Of a stretch of 64,000 bases of DNA, positions 31,985 through 41,170 are shown one piece after another; position 1 is the first letter of the stretch, and every line of letters starts with the position of its first letter. The translations under genes and the position numbers were made by a program. The notes under the pieces are model-generated. The model did not search any database and was not told the origin of the DNA. It was given only the letters and a program-made list of their open reading frames with translations. The DNA is from CAZBME01 sp964645835 (lineage in GTDB: Bacteria > Desulfobacterota > Syntrophia > Syntrophales > UBA8958), in contig CAZYDG010000072.1 in assembly GCA_964645835.1 (NCBI GenBank), forward strand, positions 62,001 through 126,000. Reading direction: 5' to 3'.

Positions 31985-33661
31985 ATGATGATTTTAGGAA
32001 TCGATGTGGGGGGAACGCATACCGATGCGGTCCTGATCGAAAACTGTCGAATCATAAGAAAAGCAAAAGTACTGACAAACTCAAATAACATCATCGCTAC
32101 CCTGGTCGAAGCCACTGCCGGTTTGTTTCAGAATATAAACCCTGAAAAATTAATTCGCGTTGTCTTGAGCACCACAATATCTACAAATGCTATCGTCCAG
32201 CATAAGACCAGACGCGTCGGCATGATAGTCGCAGGTGGTCCCGGCCTCTCCCCTTCACTTCTGCCGAGACAGGACGATATATGCTTTTTATCAGGATATG
32301 TTAACCATAGAGGCATAGAAATCACCGGCATTGATCATCACGAACTTGACACCAGCGTTGAAGCCTTTCTCCAGACGGGAATCGAACACCTGGGTGTCGT
32401 AGGGAAGTTTTCCACGAGAAATCCCACACAGGAGCAGAAAATAGGAGATGCCGTCAAAGGCCGATTCAAGCATGTTTCCTTGGGACACCGATTATCGGGT
32501 CACCTCAACTTCCGGCGCCGCATTTCGACAACGTATCTCAATGCAGCCGTATCGAGCCTTTATCGGCGTTTTGCCCTCTCCGTACTCGGGTTTGTCCGTG
32601 AACTGGGCATTCATGCCCCTATCTATATATTAAAAGCCGATGGCGGCACCATTGATATAGAAAAATCCATCGACTATCCCGCTCAAACCATCCTGTCCGG
32701 TCCGGCAGCAAGCATTATGGGCGTGTTGGGCCTGGTATGCTGTCAGGAGGACGCCATTGCCCTCGACATCGGCGGCACTACAACGGATATTGCGTTGTTC
32801 GCCGACGGAGTCCCCCTTCTGGAAGGCCTGGGTGTGACCATTCAAGGGCAGAAAACTCTCATCAGAGGCCTTCGGACCCGCTCCATCGGCGCTGGAGGCG
32901 ACAGCCGTGTAAAATGGGAAGACGGACATCTCGTCATCGGACCTGAGCGGGAAGGACCCGCCGCCGCCTTCGGCGGTCCTTATCCTACGCCGACAGATGC
33001 CATGATTGCGCTGAATCTTACCGATATCGGCAATCGTGATCAGGCCGTGAATGCCTTGTCTCCCATTGCCTTGCAGATGAAATGCAGTGTGGAGGAAGCG
33101 GCAAGACAGATTTTTGATCAGATGTGCCGGGATATCACCCTTCAAGTTCAGGCTTTTATAAAAGAAATCAACGAACAGCCAGTCTATACGATCCATGAGA
33201 TGCTGGAAGGCAAAAAGCTTCATCCGACACGCCTGTACATCGTTGGCGGCCCGGCAGCGGTCATGGCGGCCCCTTTGGGAAAACTCCTGACTTGCACACC
33301 CCATATCCCGGACCACGCAGAGGTGGCCAACGCCATTGGCGCCGCTCTCGCACGAACCACGGCGGAAATAACCATCCTGGCCGATACAGAGCGAAAGTTC
33401 CTTACTATTGCCGAGGAAGGTTGCGTCATGGCCATTCCCCCCCGTTTCACTAAAAATGACGCCATAGCCATCGGACAAGAAAAGCTCTATAAGAAGGCAG
33501 TGGACATGGGCGCAAAGGAAGAAGACCTCTGCATCGAGGTAGTCGAAGAACAGGAATTCAATATGATCAAGGATTTTTGCACAGCTGGGAAAAATATCCG
33601 TGTCAAGCTGCAGATCAAGCCCGGCCTGATCGCAGGCTACAATAGAGAGGGGGGCTTATGA
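31985..33661 (+). CDS. hydantoinase A/oxoprolinase family protein
   Basis: 558 residues. An N-terminal ATP-binding motif ILGIDVGGTHTDAVLIE and a second one, IALDIGGTTTDIALFADG at about residue 260, mark the actin/ASKHA-like fold of the HyuA/5-oxoprolinase/acetone carboxylase beta family. A conserved GAGGDSR segment lies near 300. Members hydrolyse or carboxylate using ATP; the substrate here is unknown. There is no HyuB partner. Instead the gene overlaps (ATGA at 33658) a histone-deacetylase-like gene, suggesting a joint pathway on an amide or acylated compound (inference). The start could be either of two adjacent ATGs. Confidence 0.85.
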   Translation: MMILGIDVGGTHTDAVLIENCRIIRKAKVLTNSNNIIATLVEATAGLFQNINPEKLIRVVLSTTISTNAIVQHKTRRVGMIVAGGPGLSPSLLPRQDDICFLSGYVNHRGIEITGIDHHELDTSVEAFLQTGIEHLGVVGKFSTRNPTQEQKIGDAVKGRFKHVSLGHRLSGHLNFRRRISTTYLNAAVSSLYRRFALSVLGFVRELGIHAPIYILKADGGTIDIEKSIDYPAQTILSGPAASIMGVLGLVCCQEDAIALDIGGTTTDIALFADGVPLLEGLGVTIQGQKTLIRGLRTRSIGAGGDSRVKWEDGHLVIGPEREGPAAAFGGPYPTPTDAMIALNLTDIGNRDQAVNALSPIALQMKCSVEEAARQIFDQMCRDITLQVQAFIKEINEQPVYTIHEMLEGKKLHPTRLYIVGGPAAVMAAPLGKLLTCTPHIPDHAEVANAIGAALARTTAEITILADTERKFLTIAEEGCVMAIPPRFTKNDAIAIGQEKLYKKAVDMGAKEEDLCIEVVEEQEFNMIKDFCTAGKNIRVKLQIKPGLIAGYNREGGL

Positions 33662-34968
33662 AACAGCAGCAGAGAAAAACGGGATTGATCTTTTTCCCAG
33701 CCTTCGATTGGGCCATTTCGCCGAGCCATCCTGAGCGGGAAGAACGGCTTCTATATACACAGGATCAGGTATTTGAAGAAGGTCTTCTCGATCTGGACAA
33801 TGTTGTGGAATTTAAACCAGGCCTGGCCACCTTAAATGATATTAACCGAATCCACATCTGCGTCCCCAATGCCCAAAGCGTTATCACCGAATCGCACCTT
33901 ATCTCTGCAGGAGGGGCCATTACCGCCGCCGATAAAGTCCTGCGCGGAGAAGTGGATAACGCCTTTGCCCTAGTGAGGCCACCCGGCCATCACGCCATGC
34001 GGGTTGTACACGGGGCACGGGGATTCTGCAACGTCAATATCGAAGCCATTATGATTGAGTATATTCGCAAACACTTCGGGCCCAAGCGGATAGCAATCGT
34101 CGATACGGATTGCCATCATGGCGACGGCACCCAGGATATATACTGGCACGATCCCGACACCCTGTTCATTTCCATTCATCAGGACGGCCGTACGCTTTAT
34201 CCCGGATCTGGCGCCATCGATGAATTCGGCGGCCCCAACGCGTTGGGGAAAACGATCAACATACCGCTGCCGCCCAGGACATCAGACGAAGGATTCCTGT
34301 ATGTTCTCGATCACGTGATCCTTCCGATCCTGGATGAGTTCAAACCCGATCTGATCATCAACTCCGCAGGACAGGATAATCATTATTCCGATCCCATTAC
34401 CAACATGCGGTTCAGCGCCCAGGGATACGCCCTGCTCAATGAAAAGCTGGCACCGGACATTGCCGTTCTGGAAGGTGGGTACTCCATCGAGAAGGCGCTA
34501 CCCTATGTGAATGTGGGAATCATTCTCGCCATGGCGGGCCTCGATTACAGTCAGGTCCGGGAACCCGATTACGACACGGCAGACCGTCGCCAGTCGGAGG
34601 ACATTACACAATATATCAAAGCGGTGTCTGCCCAGATATATGGCCAGTGGGAACAGCGGGACCGCCTGCGAGCCTCCCTGCTGGGAAAGGGTGATTATAT
34701 AAAAAGGAATAAGCGAATCTATTATGATACGGACGGCATTTCGGAAATGCAGGAAGAAGCGGTCCGGATCTGTAAAGAATGCGGTGGTCTGGTCAAGATA
34801 GACTCCCGGGCTGACACGGGAAGTCATATCTATGCCATTGTCGTCCCCGGTCGGAGTTGCAGTCAGTGCCGCCGTGAAGGGGAGGATTGCTTCCAGAAAA
34901 CCTCGAAAGGTCGATATAATCTTGTCTATTTCCAGGATCGTGACCGGGATATTTTCTTGGTAAAATGA
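33658..34968 (+). CDS. histone deacetylase family amidohydrolase with C-terminal Cys motif
   Basis: 436 residues. The catalytic core is complete: RPPGHHA with the His pair at 111-112, DTDCHHGDG giving zinc ligands Asp151 and His153, and SAGQDNHYSDP giving Asp240. The late EGGYS loop supplies a Gly-Gly-Tyr. Bacterial members deacetylate small molecules such as polyamines or acetoin-related compounds. Beyond the core (after about residue 320) there is an added region with CKECG and CSQCRREGEDC, likely a zinc ribbon, which typical acetylpolyamine amidohydrolases lack. It is translationally coupled to the hydantoinase-like gene. Confidence 0.88.
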   Translation: MKQQQRKTGLIFFPAFDWAISPSHPEREERLLYTQDQVFEEGLLDLDNVVEFKPGLATLNDINRIHICVPNAQSVITESHLISAGGAITAADKVLRGEVDNAFALVRPPGHHAMRVVHGARGFCNVNIEAIMIEYIRKHFGPKRIAIVDTDCHHGDGTQDIYWHDPDTLFISIHQDGRTLYPGSGAIDEFGGPNALGKTINIPLPPRTSDEGFLYVLDHVILPILDEFKPDLIINSAGQDNHYSDPITNMRFSAQGYALLNEKLAPDIAVLEGGYSIEKALPYVNVGIILAMAGLDYSQVREPDYDTADRRQSEDITQYIKAVSAQIYGQWEQRDRLRASLLGKGDYIKRNKRIYYDTDGISEMQEEAVRICKECGGLVKIDSRADTGSHIYAIVVPGRSCSQCRREGEDCFQKTSKGRYNLVYFQDRDRDIFLVK

Positions 34969-35116
34969 AAGAGCTCGATATCTACGGCAACTTTTTGAAT
35001 TAGCGTCTACTCCTGCATTTCTTGCGTAAACGTAGTCCTAAATCACCCCATCCCCCTCCTGACCTCCCCCTATAGATTAGCTGCGGCGGAGAGGCTCTGC
35101 TATTGATTGTCCCAAG

Positions 35117-35233
35117 AGCACGGGGTATTGGTCTTAAGGCGAATAGGATTTTTCCCGGCTCGTATCAGTGACGATATCCAAAGGAAAAAGTAGGGAAAAA
35201 TCACCTGAGCCGGAAGGCCGATGCCCCGCTGCT
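35117..35233. repeat. family B inverted repeat, complete copy B2
   Basis: The left arm starts GGGGTATTGGTCTTAAGG and ends GATTTTTCCC. The right arm starts GGGAAAAATCACCTGAGCC and ends AAGGCCGATGCCCC. It pairs over about 35 nt with the same layout as B1; the loop sequences differ (GTATCAGTGACGATATCC here). Confidence 0.85.
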
Positions 35234-35328
35234 CTCCACTCAATTCAAAAGAAATTTTGTGATTTCTCACCCTTGTGTCGTAAACGTGAATGTGCTATAG
35301 AATTTTGTTTATACCAAGTTGCCATGGG

Positions 35329-35357
35329 TTGACGACATGCAGTGGGTATGGCATGAT
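35329..35357 (+). promoter_or_regulatory. probable promoter of the DUF2065-queA-tgt-sec operon
   Basis: TTGACG (35329-35334), a 17-nt spacer, then CATGAT (35352-35357), 35 nt before the DUF2065 ATG. The -35 is strong and the -10 moderate. No other good candidate lies in the gap. Confidence 0.45.
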
Positions 35358-35392
35358 ATTATTGAAACAGCTTGGCGCCAGGAGCGAACCCT

Positions 35393-35581
35393 ATGAAATA
35401 CTTTTTATGCGTTTTGGGAATGGTTTTCATCATTGAAGGACTTCCGTACTTTGCCTTCCCGGAACGGATCAAGGCCTATCTTATGAAACTCATGGAGGTT
35501 CCCGACACAACTCTTCGGATTATGGGCTTTTTATCAATCGTGGCGGGCCTGATCATGGTCTATATCGGACGGGTGGAATGA
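35393..35581 (+). CDS. DUF2065 small membrane protein
   Basis: 62 residues from ATG 35393, preceded by CAGGAG. Two hydrophobic helices flank the conserved loop: YFLCVLGMVFIIEGLPYFAF, then PERIKAYLMKLMEVPD and LRIMGFLSIVAGLIMVYI. This is the YjeT/DUF2065 layout; function is unknown. Its stop overlaps the queA start (ATGA at 35578). Confidence 0.85.
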   Translation: MKYFLCVLGMVFIIEGLPYFAFPERIKAYLMKLMEVPDTTLRIMGFLSIVAGLIMVYIGRVE

Positions 35582-36621
35582 AACTGTCCGCTTTTGATTA
35601 CAATTTGCCTCCGGAGCGGATCGCTCAAGTTCCCCTGGATGAACGGGATACGTCCCGTATGATGATCATTGAAAGAGAATCGGGCCGCATCGAACACCGC
35701 TTTTTTTACGATCTGGATTCCTGCCTGCGCGAAGGCGATGTTCTGGTCTTCAACGATTCAAAGGTCATCCCGGCTAAATTGACCGGAACTAAAGAGACGG
35801 GGGGGACAGTGGAAATCCTGCTCCTTGCAAGAAGAGATGACAGGCGGGAGGCGACTTCGGCCATCTGGGACACCCTGTTGAAACCAGGCAAACGGGTCCG
35901 TATCGGAACGAGGATTCACTTCGGCGACTCGGGACAGGCGGAGGTCCTGGAAAGATTATCCGATAAAAAATGGCGTTTCGCTTTTACGACGCCGGGTTCC
36001 TTTGAAGCATTCCTTCACACCTGCGGCAAGGCGCCGCTGCCGCCATACATAAAGCGGAAAGGCGATGGGCAGGAAAACATCGATGACCTTGAAAAATATC
36101 AGACCATTTATGCCCGCGTACCGGGTTCCGTGGCAGCGCCGACGGCAGGCTTTCACTTTTCTTCCCGCGTTATTGCCCGGCTTGCCCGAAAAGGAATTCC
36201 CATGGTCCCCGTCACGCTACATGTCGGGTTCGGCACCTTCCTGCCCATTGAGGCCGAAGACGTGGAAGACCATCGCATGGAGGAAGAAGTGTTCGAAATG
36301 ACGCCGGAGTCGGCAAACCGGATAAACGAAGCCCAAAGGGTGATCGCCGTCGGCACAACAGCAACGCGGGTACTTGAAACGCTGGCCGACGAAGAGGGCG
36401 TTATCCGGCCCGGAGTTGGAACGACAGCCCTGTTCATATATCCGGGCTACACATTCAAGCGGGTGAACGGCCTTTTGACCAATTTTCACCTTCCTAAATC
36501 GTCCCTTTTTCTCCTGGCCGCCGCCTTCGCCGGCTTGAACGCCCTGCAGCGGGCCTATCAAACAGCCGTCGAAAATCATTACCGATTCTACAGTTATGGG
36601 GACTGTACTCTTATCTTATGA
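35578..36621 (+). CDS. queA: S-adenosylmethionine:tRNA ribosyltransferase-isomerase
   Basis: 347 residues, usual length. The start FDYNLPPERIAQVPLDERDTSRM is the classic QueA N-terminus. Later blocks are PGSVAAPTAGFHF, VTLHVGFGTFLPIE and TNFHLPKSSLFLLAAAFAG. It adds the epoxycyclopentandiol group to 7-aminomethyl-7-deazaguanine in tRNA, making epoxyqueuosine. It overlaps tgt by 4 nt, so the two tRNA-modification enzymes are made together. Confidence 0.97.
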   Translation: MKLSAFDYNLPPERIAQVPLDERDTSRMMIIERESGRIEHRFFYDLDSCLREGDVLVFNDSKVIPAKLTGTKETGGTVEILLLARRDDRREATSAIWDTLLKPGKRVRIGTRIHFGDSGQAEVLERLSDKKWRFAFTTPGSFEAFLHTCGKAPLPPYIKRKGDGQENIDDLEKYQTIYARVPGSVAAPTAGFHFSSRVIARLARKGIPMVPVTLHVGFGTFLPIEAEDVEDHRMEEEVFEMTPESANRINEAQRVIAVGTTATRVLETLADEEGVIRPGVGTTALFIYPGYTFKRVNGLLTNFHLPKSSLFLLAAAFAGLNALQRAYQTAVENHYRFYSYGDCTLIL

Positions 36622-37736
36622 CAACTTTTAACTTTGAATGTCTTAAAAAGGACCCGGCGACGGAAGCCCGTCTGGGAAAGATCACGACAGCCCATGGCGA
36701 GATCCGGACACCAATCTTTATGCCCGTGGGCACTCAGGGAACAGTAAAGGCCCTCACACCGGAGATGTTGAAGGAGCTCGGCGCCCAGATCATCCTCAGC
36801 AACACCTATCATCTGTATCTGAGGCCCGGCCATGACCTCATCGCCCGCCTCGGCGGCCTTCACTCTTTTATGAACTGGCCCGGCCCGATCCTGACGGACA
36901 GCGGCGGCTACCAGATATTCAGCCTGGGCGATCTGAGAAAGATCACTGAAGAAGGCGCAAACTTCAAGTCCCACATCGACGGCTCCATGCATTTTCTGAC
37001 ACCGGAGAAAGCCGTCGAGATCCAACGGGCGCTGGGTTCGGACATCATGATGGTCCTGGACGAATGCACACCTTACCCGGCCACACCACGGGAGGCCCGT
37101 ACATCCCTTGAACGGACCCTCCGCTGGGCCAGGCGGTGCAAAGACGCCATCCACGACGGAGACGGCGCCCTTTTCGGCATCGTTCAGGGCGGTATGTATC
37201 CCGATCTGCGAAGGGAAAGTATCGACGGACTGCTTTCTATAGGTTTTCCCGGTTACGCCCTGGGCGGCCTCAGCGTGGGAGAGCCCAAAGATCTCATGAT
37301 GAAAACCACGCAAGAGACAGCCCCCCTCCTCCCCGCCGACAGTCCCCGGTATCTCATGGGTGTGGGCACACCGGCCGATATCGTGGCCTGTGTCGGATAC
37401 GGAATCGACATGTTTGATTGCGTCATGCCGACCCGATGCGCAAGGAACGGATTATTATTTACAAATCATGAAAAGATTGTTATAAAGCACGCCCGTTACC
37501 GTGAAGATCACCAGCCTATTGATAGTTTCTGTGATTGCTACACTTGCAGACATTATTCACGGGCCTATTTGAGGCATCTGTATATGTCCGGAGAGATCCT
37601 GGCCATGATACTGAATACGGTCCATAATGTCCGGTTTTACCTCCATCTCATGGAAAGGATACGCGGGGCGATTGCTGAAGGCCGTTATGGAACCTTTCAG
37701 GAAGCATTTTTAAAACAAGAATATGAAATCCCTTGA
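36618..37736 (+). CDS. tgt: tRNA-guanine transglycosylase
   Basis: 372 residues. The catalytic and base-recognition region is ILTDSGGYQIFSL near residue 92, followed by GIVQGGMYPDLR, ALGGLSVGEPK and DMFDCVMPTRCARNG. The zinc site CDCYTCRHYSRAYLRHL is near the C-terminus. It swaps guanine for preQ1 at position 34 of GUN tRNAs. It starts within the queA stop (ATGA at 36618) and is followed by yajC after 15 nt. The tgt-yajC-secDF order is a widely conserved bacterial arrangement. Confidence 0.97.
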   Translation: MTTFNFECLKKDPATEARLGKITTAHGEIRTPIFMPVGTQGTVKALTPEMLKELGAQIILSNTYHLYLRPGHDLIARLGGLHSFMNWPGPILTDSGGYQIFSLGDLRKITEEGANFKSHIDGSMHFLTPEKAVEIQRALGSDIMMVLDECTPYPATPREARTSLERTLRWARRCKDAIHDGDGALFGIVQGGMYPDLRRESIDGLLSIGFPGYALGGLSVGEPKDLMMKTTQETAPLLPADSPRYLMGVGTPADIVACVGYGIDMFDCVMPTRCARNGLLFTNHEKIVIKHARYREDHQPIDSFCDCYTCRHYSRAYLRHLYMSGEILAMILNTVHNVRFYLHLMERIRGAIAEGRYGTFQEAFLKQEYEIP

Positions 37737-37751
37737 AAGGAGGGAACAACA

Positions 37752-38081
37752 TTGATCAATACGGCATATGCAATGGGAAACTTAGGGGGGGGAGGCGCCG
37801 CCGGGGGCGGAGTGGATTACGGTTTCATGATCGTCATGACGATCCTGTTTGCCATATTTTACTTTCTGCTCATCCGCCCGCAGCAGCAAAAGCAAAAAGA
37901 AGTTAAGGAGATGCTCGCCAATCTGGCCCATGGAGACACGGTGCTCACATCGGGAGGCATTCACGGCAAGATCGTCGCCATAACCGATACGGTTGTAACC
38001 CTTGAAATCGCCGAAAAGGTCCGGATCAAGGTGTCCAGAGGCTTTATCACGGCCGTCGTGCAAAAGGCGGGGAAAGAGTAA
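37752..38081 (+). CDS. yajC: Sec translocon accessory protein YajC
   Basis: 109 residues. The start is TTG 37752, with GGAGG 8 nt upstream. A Gly-rich N-terminus leads into one membrane helix (YGFMIVMTILFAIFYFLLI), then RPQQQKQKEVKEML and the small beta-domain GDTVLTSGGIHGKIVAI. It binds SecDF at the inner membrane. The position between tgt and secD is canonical. Confidence 0.95.
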   Translation: MINTAYAMGNLGGGGAAGGGVDYGFMIVMTILFAIFYFLLIRPQQQKQKEVKEMLANLAHGDTVLTSGGIHGKIVAITDTVVTLEIAEKVRIKVSRGFITAVVQKAGKE

Positions 38082-38106
38082 TCCAAATACAAAGGGGCTT
38101 GTCTTT

Positions 38107-39711
38107 ATGATTAAGAGTATAACGATTCGAACCATCATCGCGGCTATCGTCTGCCTGGCGGCGGTATTTTTCATTACGCCGTCCCTGACGTCGAACCTGC
38201 CGGATTTCTGGAAGAAACACCTTCCGGCGGAAAAAATTCCCTTGGGTCTTGACCTCCAGGGCGGAACCCATCTCGTTCTCGAAGTGGACACGAACAAGGC
38301 CGTTGAGGCCACGCTTCTCCGTACCGGTGAAAACTTGAAGGAGACGCTCATGGAAAACAAAGTGCGCTTCCGCTTCCTGGAAAAGACGGGAAATGTGAAG
38401 ACCATCGCCTATGAGCTCCCCGACGGGCCGTCCAAAACAGCCTTTGAAAAGGTCTTGAAGGATCACTTTCCCGATATGGACATTGCCTCTTCGGAAACGA
38501 AGGAAGGCAAAGAGGTCATATACCTGAAAATAAAGGATCGCCGCGTCGAGGATATCAAAAAGAATGCCGTGGAACAGAGTCTGGAGACCATCCGTAACCG
38601 CGTCGACCAATTCGGCGTCACGGAACCGGAAATCATTCCCGAAGGTAATGACCGCATCGTCATCCAGTTGCCCGGCATCAAAGACACGGCCCGCGCCAAA
38701 AACCTCATAGGTAAAACGGCTCTGCTGGAATTCAAACTCGTCGACGAAGAACATTCCCTTGAAGAGGCCTTGCGTGGTAACGTTCCTGAAGGCGATATCG
38801 TAGCCTATGAAAGCAGGCTGGACCGTCAATCGGGCCGCCGGGCATCCATCCCCATCCTCCTGAAGAACAGGACAGTCCTGACGGGAAGCTCTCTGGAAAG
38901 CGCCAAGGTAGCCATCAGCGACCGTTTCGGCGAGCCTTATGTTTCCATCAAGTTTAACGCCCAGGGGGCTCAGGACTTTGAACGGATTACAGCGGAAAAT
39001 GTGAAGAAGCGCATGGCCATTGTCCTTGACGGTGCCGTCTATTCGGCTCCCGTCATCCAGGAGAAGATATCCGGCGGCAATGCGCAGATATCTGGCTCCT
39101 TCACTACAGATGAGGCAAAGGATCTGGCCATCGTACTCCGGGCGGGCTCTCTGCCTGCACCCGTCAACATCCTGGAAGAAAGGACCGTCGGACCTTCGCT
39201 GGGACAGGATTCCATCGACAAGGGCGCCTGGTCGGCCATTATCGGCCTGATTGCCGTCGCCCTGTTTATGATGGTCTACTACAAGCTTTCAGGCGTCGTC
39301 GCAAACCTCGCCCTGATTCTCAATATGATCATCCTGCTCGGCTTCCTGGCCGCCTGCAGGGCCACGCTGACCCTGCCCGGCATCGCCGGTATCGTCCTGA
39401 TCATCGGTATGTCCGTCGATGCAAACGTCCTGATCTTTGAACGGATCCGGGAGGAAGTCCGTAACGGAAAGACTGCGCGTGCCGCTGTAGAAACAGGCTA
39501 CGCAAAAGCGTTCCTGACCATTCTGGATACGAACGTCAATGCGTTGATCGCTTCTCTGTTTCTCTTCGGCTTTGGTACGGGACCTGTGAAAGGCTTCGCC
39601 GTCACCCTGAGCGTCGGCATCGTGGCCAGTCTCTTTACGGCGGTTTTTGTCACGAGGATCATCTTCGATTATTTCGTCTGGAATAGAAAAATATCCACCA
39701 TCAGCGTGTGA
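38107..39711 (+). CDS. secD: protein translocase subunit SecD
   Basis: 534 residues from ATG 38107. The first helix is followed by PLGLDLQGGTHLVLEVD, a large periplasmic domain with VEQSLETIRNRVDQFGVTEP, and a C-terminal six-helix block with MSVDANVLIFERIREE. It uses the proton gradient to pull preproteins out of SecYEG. secF follows after 18 nt as a separate gene, not fused as in some lineages. The Shine-Dalgarno GGGG is weak. Confidence 0.97.
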   Translation: MIKSITIRTIIAAIVCLAAVFFITPSLTSNLPDFWKKHLPAEKIPLGLDLQGGTHLVLEVDTNKAVEATLLRTGENLKETLMENKVRFRFLEKTGNVKTIAYELPDGPSKTAFEKVLKDHFPDMDIASSETKEGKEVIYLKIKDRRVEDIKKNAVEQSLETIRNRVDQFGVTEPEIIPEGNDRIVIQLPGIKDTARAKNLIGKTALLEFKLVDEEHSLEEALRGNVPEGDIVAYESRLDRQSGRRASIPILLKNRTVLTGSSLESAKVAISDRFGEPYVSIKFNAQGAQDFERITAENVKKRMAIVLDGAVYSAPVIQEKISGGNAQISGSFTTDEAKDLAIVLRAGSLPAPVNILEERTVGPSLGQDSIDKGAWSAIIGLIAVALFMMVYYKLSGVVANLALILNMIILLGFLAACRATLTLPGIAGIVLIIGMSVDANVLIFERIREEVRNGKTARAAVETGYAKAFLTILDTNVNALIASLFLFGFGTGPVKGFAVTLSVGIVASLFTAVFVTRIIFDYFVWNRKISTISV

Positions 39712-39729
39712 TGATAAAGGGGAGAAAAA

Positions 39730-40638
39730 ATGGAGCTTGTAAAACCTGGAATTAATATTAATTTTGTCGGAACGATGAAATGGTGCGTCATCTTTTCCGT
39801 CGTTCTCACAGCCCTTTGCTTTATATCCTTTTTCTGGCGGGGGTTCACCTACGGTATAGATTTCGCCGGGGGAACGCTGGTTCAGATCAAGTTTCACAAG
39901 GCCGTCCCTACAGATGATCTCCGGAAAGTCCTGACGGGAATCGGCATCAACGATGCGATCCTTCAGCCCTTCGGGACCAATGAAGTGGTTGTCCGGACTG
40001 CGGAATCGACCACGGATTTGAAGGGTCTCTCCGCACGCATGGAGGAGGTGTTTCAGAAGTCGTACGGCCCGGGATCGTTTGAAGTGCAGCGGGTCGAAGT
40101 AGTCGGCCCGAAGGTTGGGAAGGACCTGACGAAGAAGGCCATCCTCGCCGTTATCTTCTCCTGGATCGGGATGCTCATCTATATAGCCATCCGATTCGAA
40201 TTGCGTTACGCTGTGGGCGGCATCATTGGCGTCATTCACGACGTTGTCGTCGTTTTGGGCATATTCTCCATCTTCCAGAAAGAATTCACACTGACCATCG
40301 TGGCCGCCCTGCTCACTATTATCGGTTATTCCATTCATGACACCATTGTTGTCTTCGACCGCGTCCGTGAAAATGTCCGCAAAGACGCAAAGAAGGATCT
40401 CGCCACAATCCTTAATGAAAGCATCAATCAAACCCTTAGCCGTACTATTCTTACATCCTTTACGGTAGCTCTCGTCGTGGCCATCCTTTATGTATTCGGC
40501 GGCGCCGTCATTAACGATTTTGCCTTTGCCCTTCTGGCAGGTGTTGTTTTCGGAACTTATTCGTCCGTCTTCATTGCCAGCCCTGTCGTCCTGGCATGGG
40601 AAAAATACTGGCCTTCACGGGCCAAAAGGAAGAAGTGA
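39730..40638 (+). CDS. secF: protein translocase subunit SecF
   Basis: 302 residues. It has FTYGIDFAGGTLVQIKF after the first helix, VGPKVGKDL before the helix bundle, then GYSIHDTIVVFDRVREN with the conserved Asp, and LSRTILTSFTVALV. It partners SecD and YajC. GGGGAGAAAAA lies just before its ATG. Confidence 0.97.
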   Translation: MELVKPGININFVGTMKWCVIFSVVLTALCFISFFWRGFTYGIDFAGGTLVQIKFHKAVPTDDLRKVLTGIGINDAILQPFGTNEVVVRTAESTTDLKGLSARMEEVFQKSYGPGSFEVQRVEVVGPKVGKDLTKKAILAVIFSWIGMLIYIAIRFELRYAVGGIIGVIHDVVVVLGIFSIFQKEFTLTIVAALLTIIGYSIHDTIVVFDRVRENVRKDAKKDLATILNESINQTLSRTILTSFTVALVVAILYVFGGAVINDFAFALLAGVVFGTYSSVFIASPVVLAWEKYWPSRAKRKK

Positions 40639-40639
40639 G

Positions 40640-41152
40640 TTGTCTCCCATTGAGATTGCGGGATTGACGCTTTTTATCATGGTCCTTTTTCTGGGCCTGT
40701 TTTCAATTGTCTTCGGTCTGCCGGGGACCATCGTCATTGTTTTGGATGTTTTGATATACGCGGCCATAACCGGTTTCGACCCCATCGGCCTTAAGGTTAT
40801 TATTGTACTCATCTTGCTGGCCACCGCTGCAGAAGCCTTGGAATTTTATATCGGCATCACCGTTGCCCTGAGGTTCGGGTTATCCGTGCAAGCTTTCTGG
40901 GCATCCATCATGGGCGGCATCATCGGCGCTGCGGTCATGACGCCTCTTTTCTTTGGCCTGGGCACAGTTATGGGGACTTTCCTCGGCGGCTTTATAGGAG
41001 TCTTCGTTGTAGAAATCATCAGACAGAGCCGTTTGAAGCCTGCCTTCAGGGCGAGCTATGGCGCTGTCCTGGGCCGTGTCGCAGGTACGCTGACCAAGGG
41101 ATTTCTGGCCACCGTCATGGTCGTCATTACCCTTACAAGCATCTATTCATAG
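40640..41152 (+). CDS. DUF456 membrane protein
   Basis: 170 residues from TTG 40640, the only plausible start, with AGGA 9 nt upstream. Five or six hydrophobic helices include the Gly-rich FWASIMGGIIGAAVMTPLFF and GTFLGGFIGVFVVEII blocks of DUF456. Function is unknown. It starts 1 nt after the secF stop and precedes lepB by 18 nt, so it belongs to the secretion operon. Confidence 0.82.
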   Translation: MSPIEIAGLTLFIMVLFLGLFSIVFGLPGTIVIVLDVLIYAAITGFDPIGLKVIIVLILLATAAEALEFYIGITVALRFGLSVQAFWASIMGGIIGAAVMTPLFFGLGTVMGTFLGGFIGVFVVEIIRQSRLKPAFRASYGAVLGRVAGTLTKGFLATVMVVITLTSIYS

Positions 41153-41170
41153 GAAGAAGGACGAGTTTTC

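Larger units (their letters stand above)
34969..35392. other. 424-nt intergenic region with repeats and a promoter
   Basis: No gene is supported. It contains a C-rich segment CACCCCATCCCCCTCCTGAC at about 35045-35070 (family C, reverse orientation of 57910-57950), the complete family B repeat at 35117-35233 and a promoter-like TTGACG-N17-CATGAT at 35329-35357 ahead of the DUF2065-queA operon. Confidence 0.55.
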
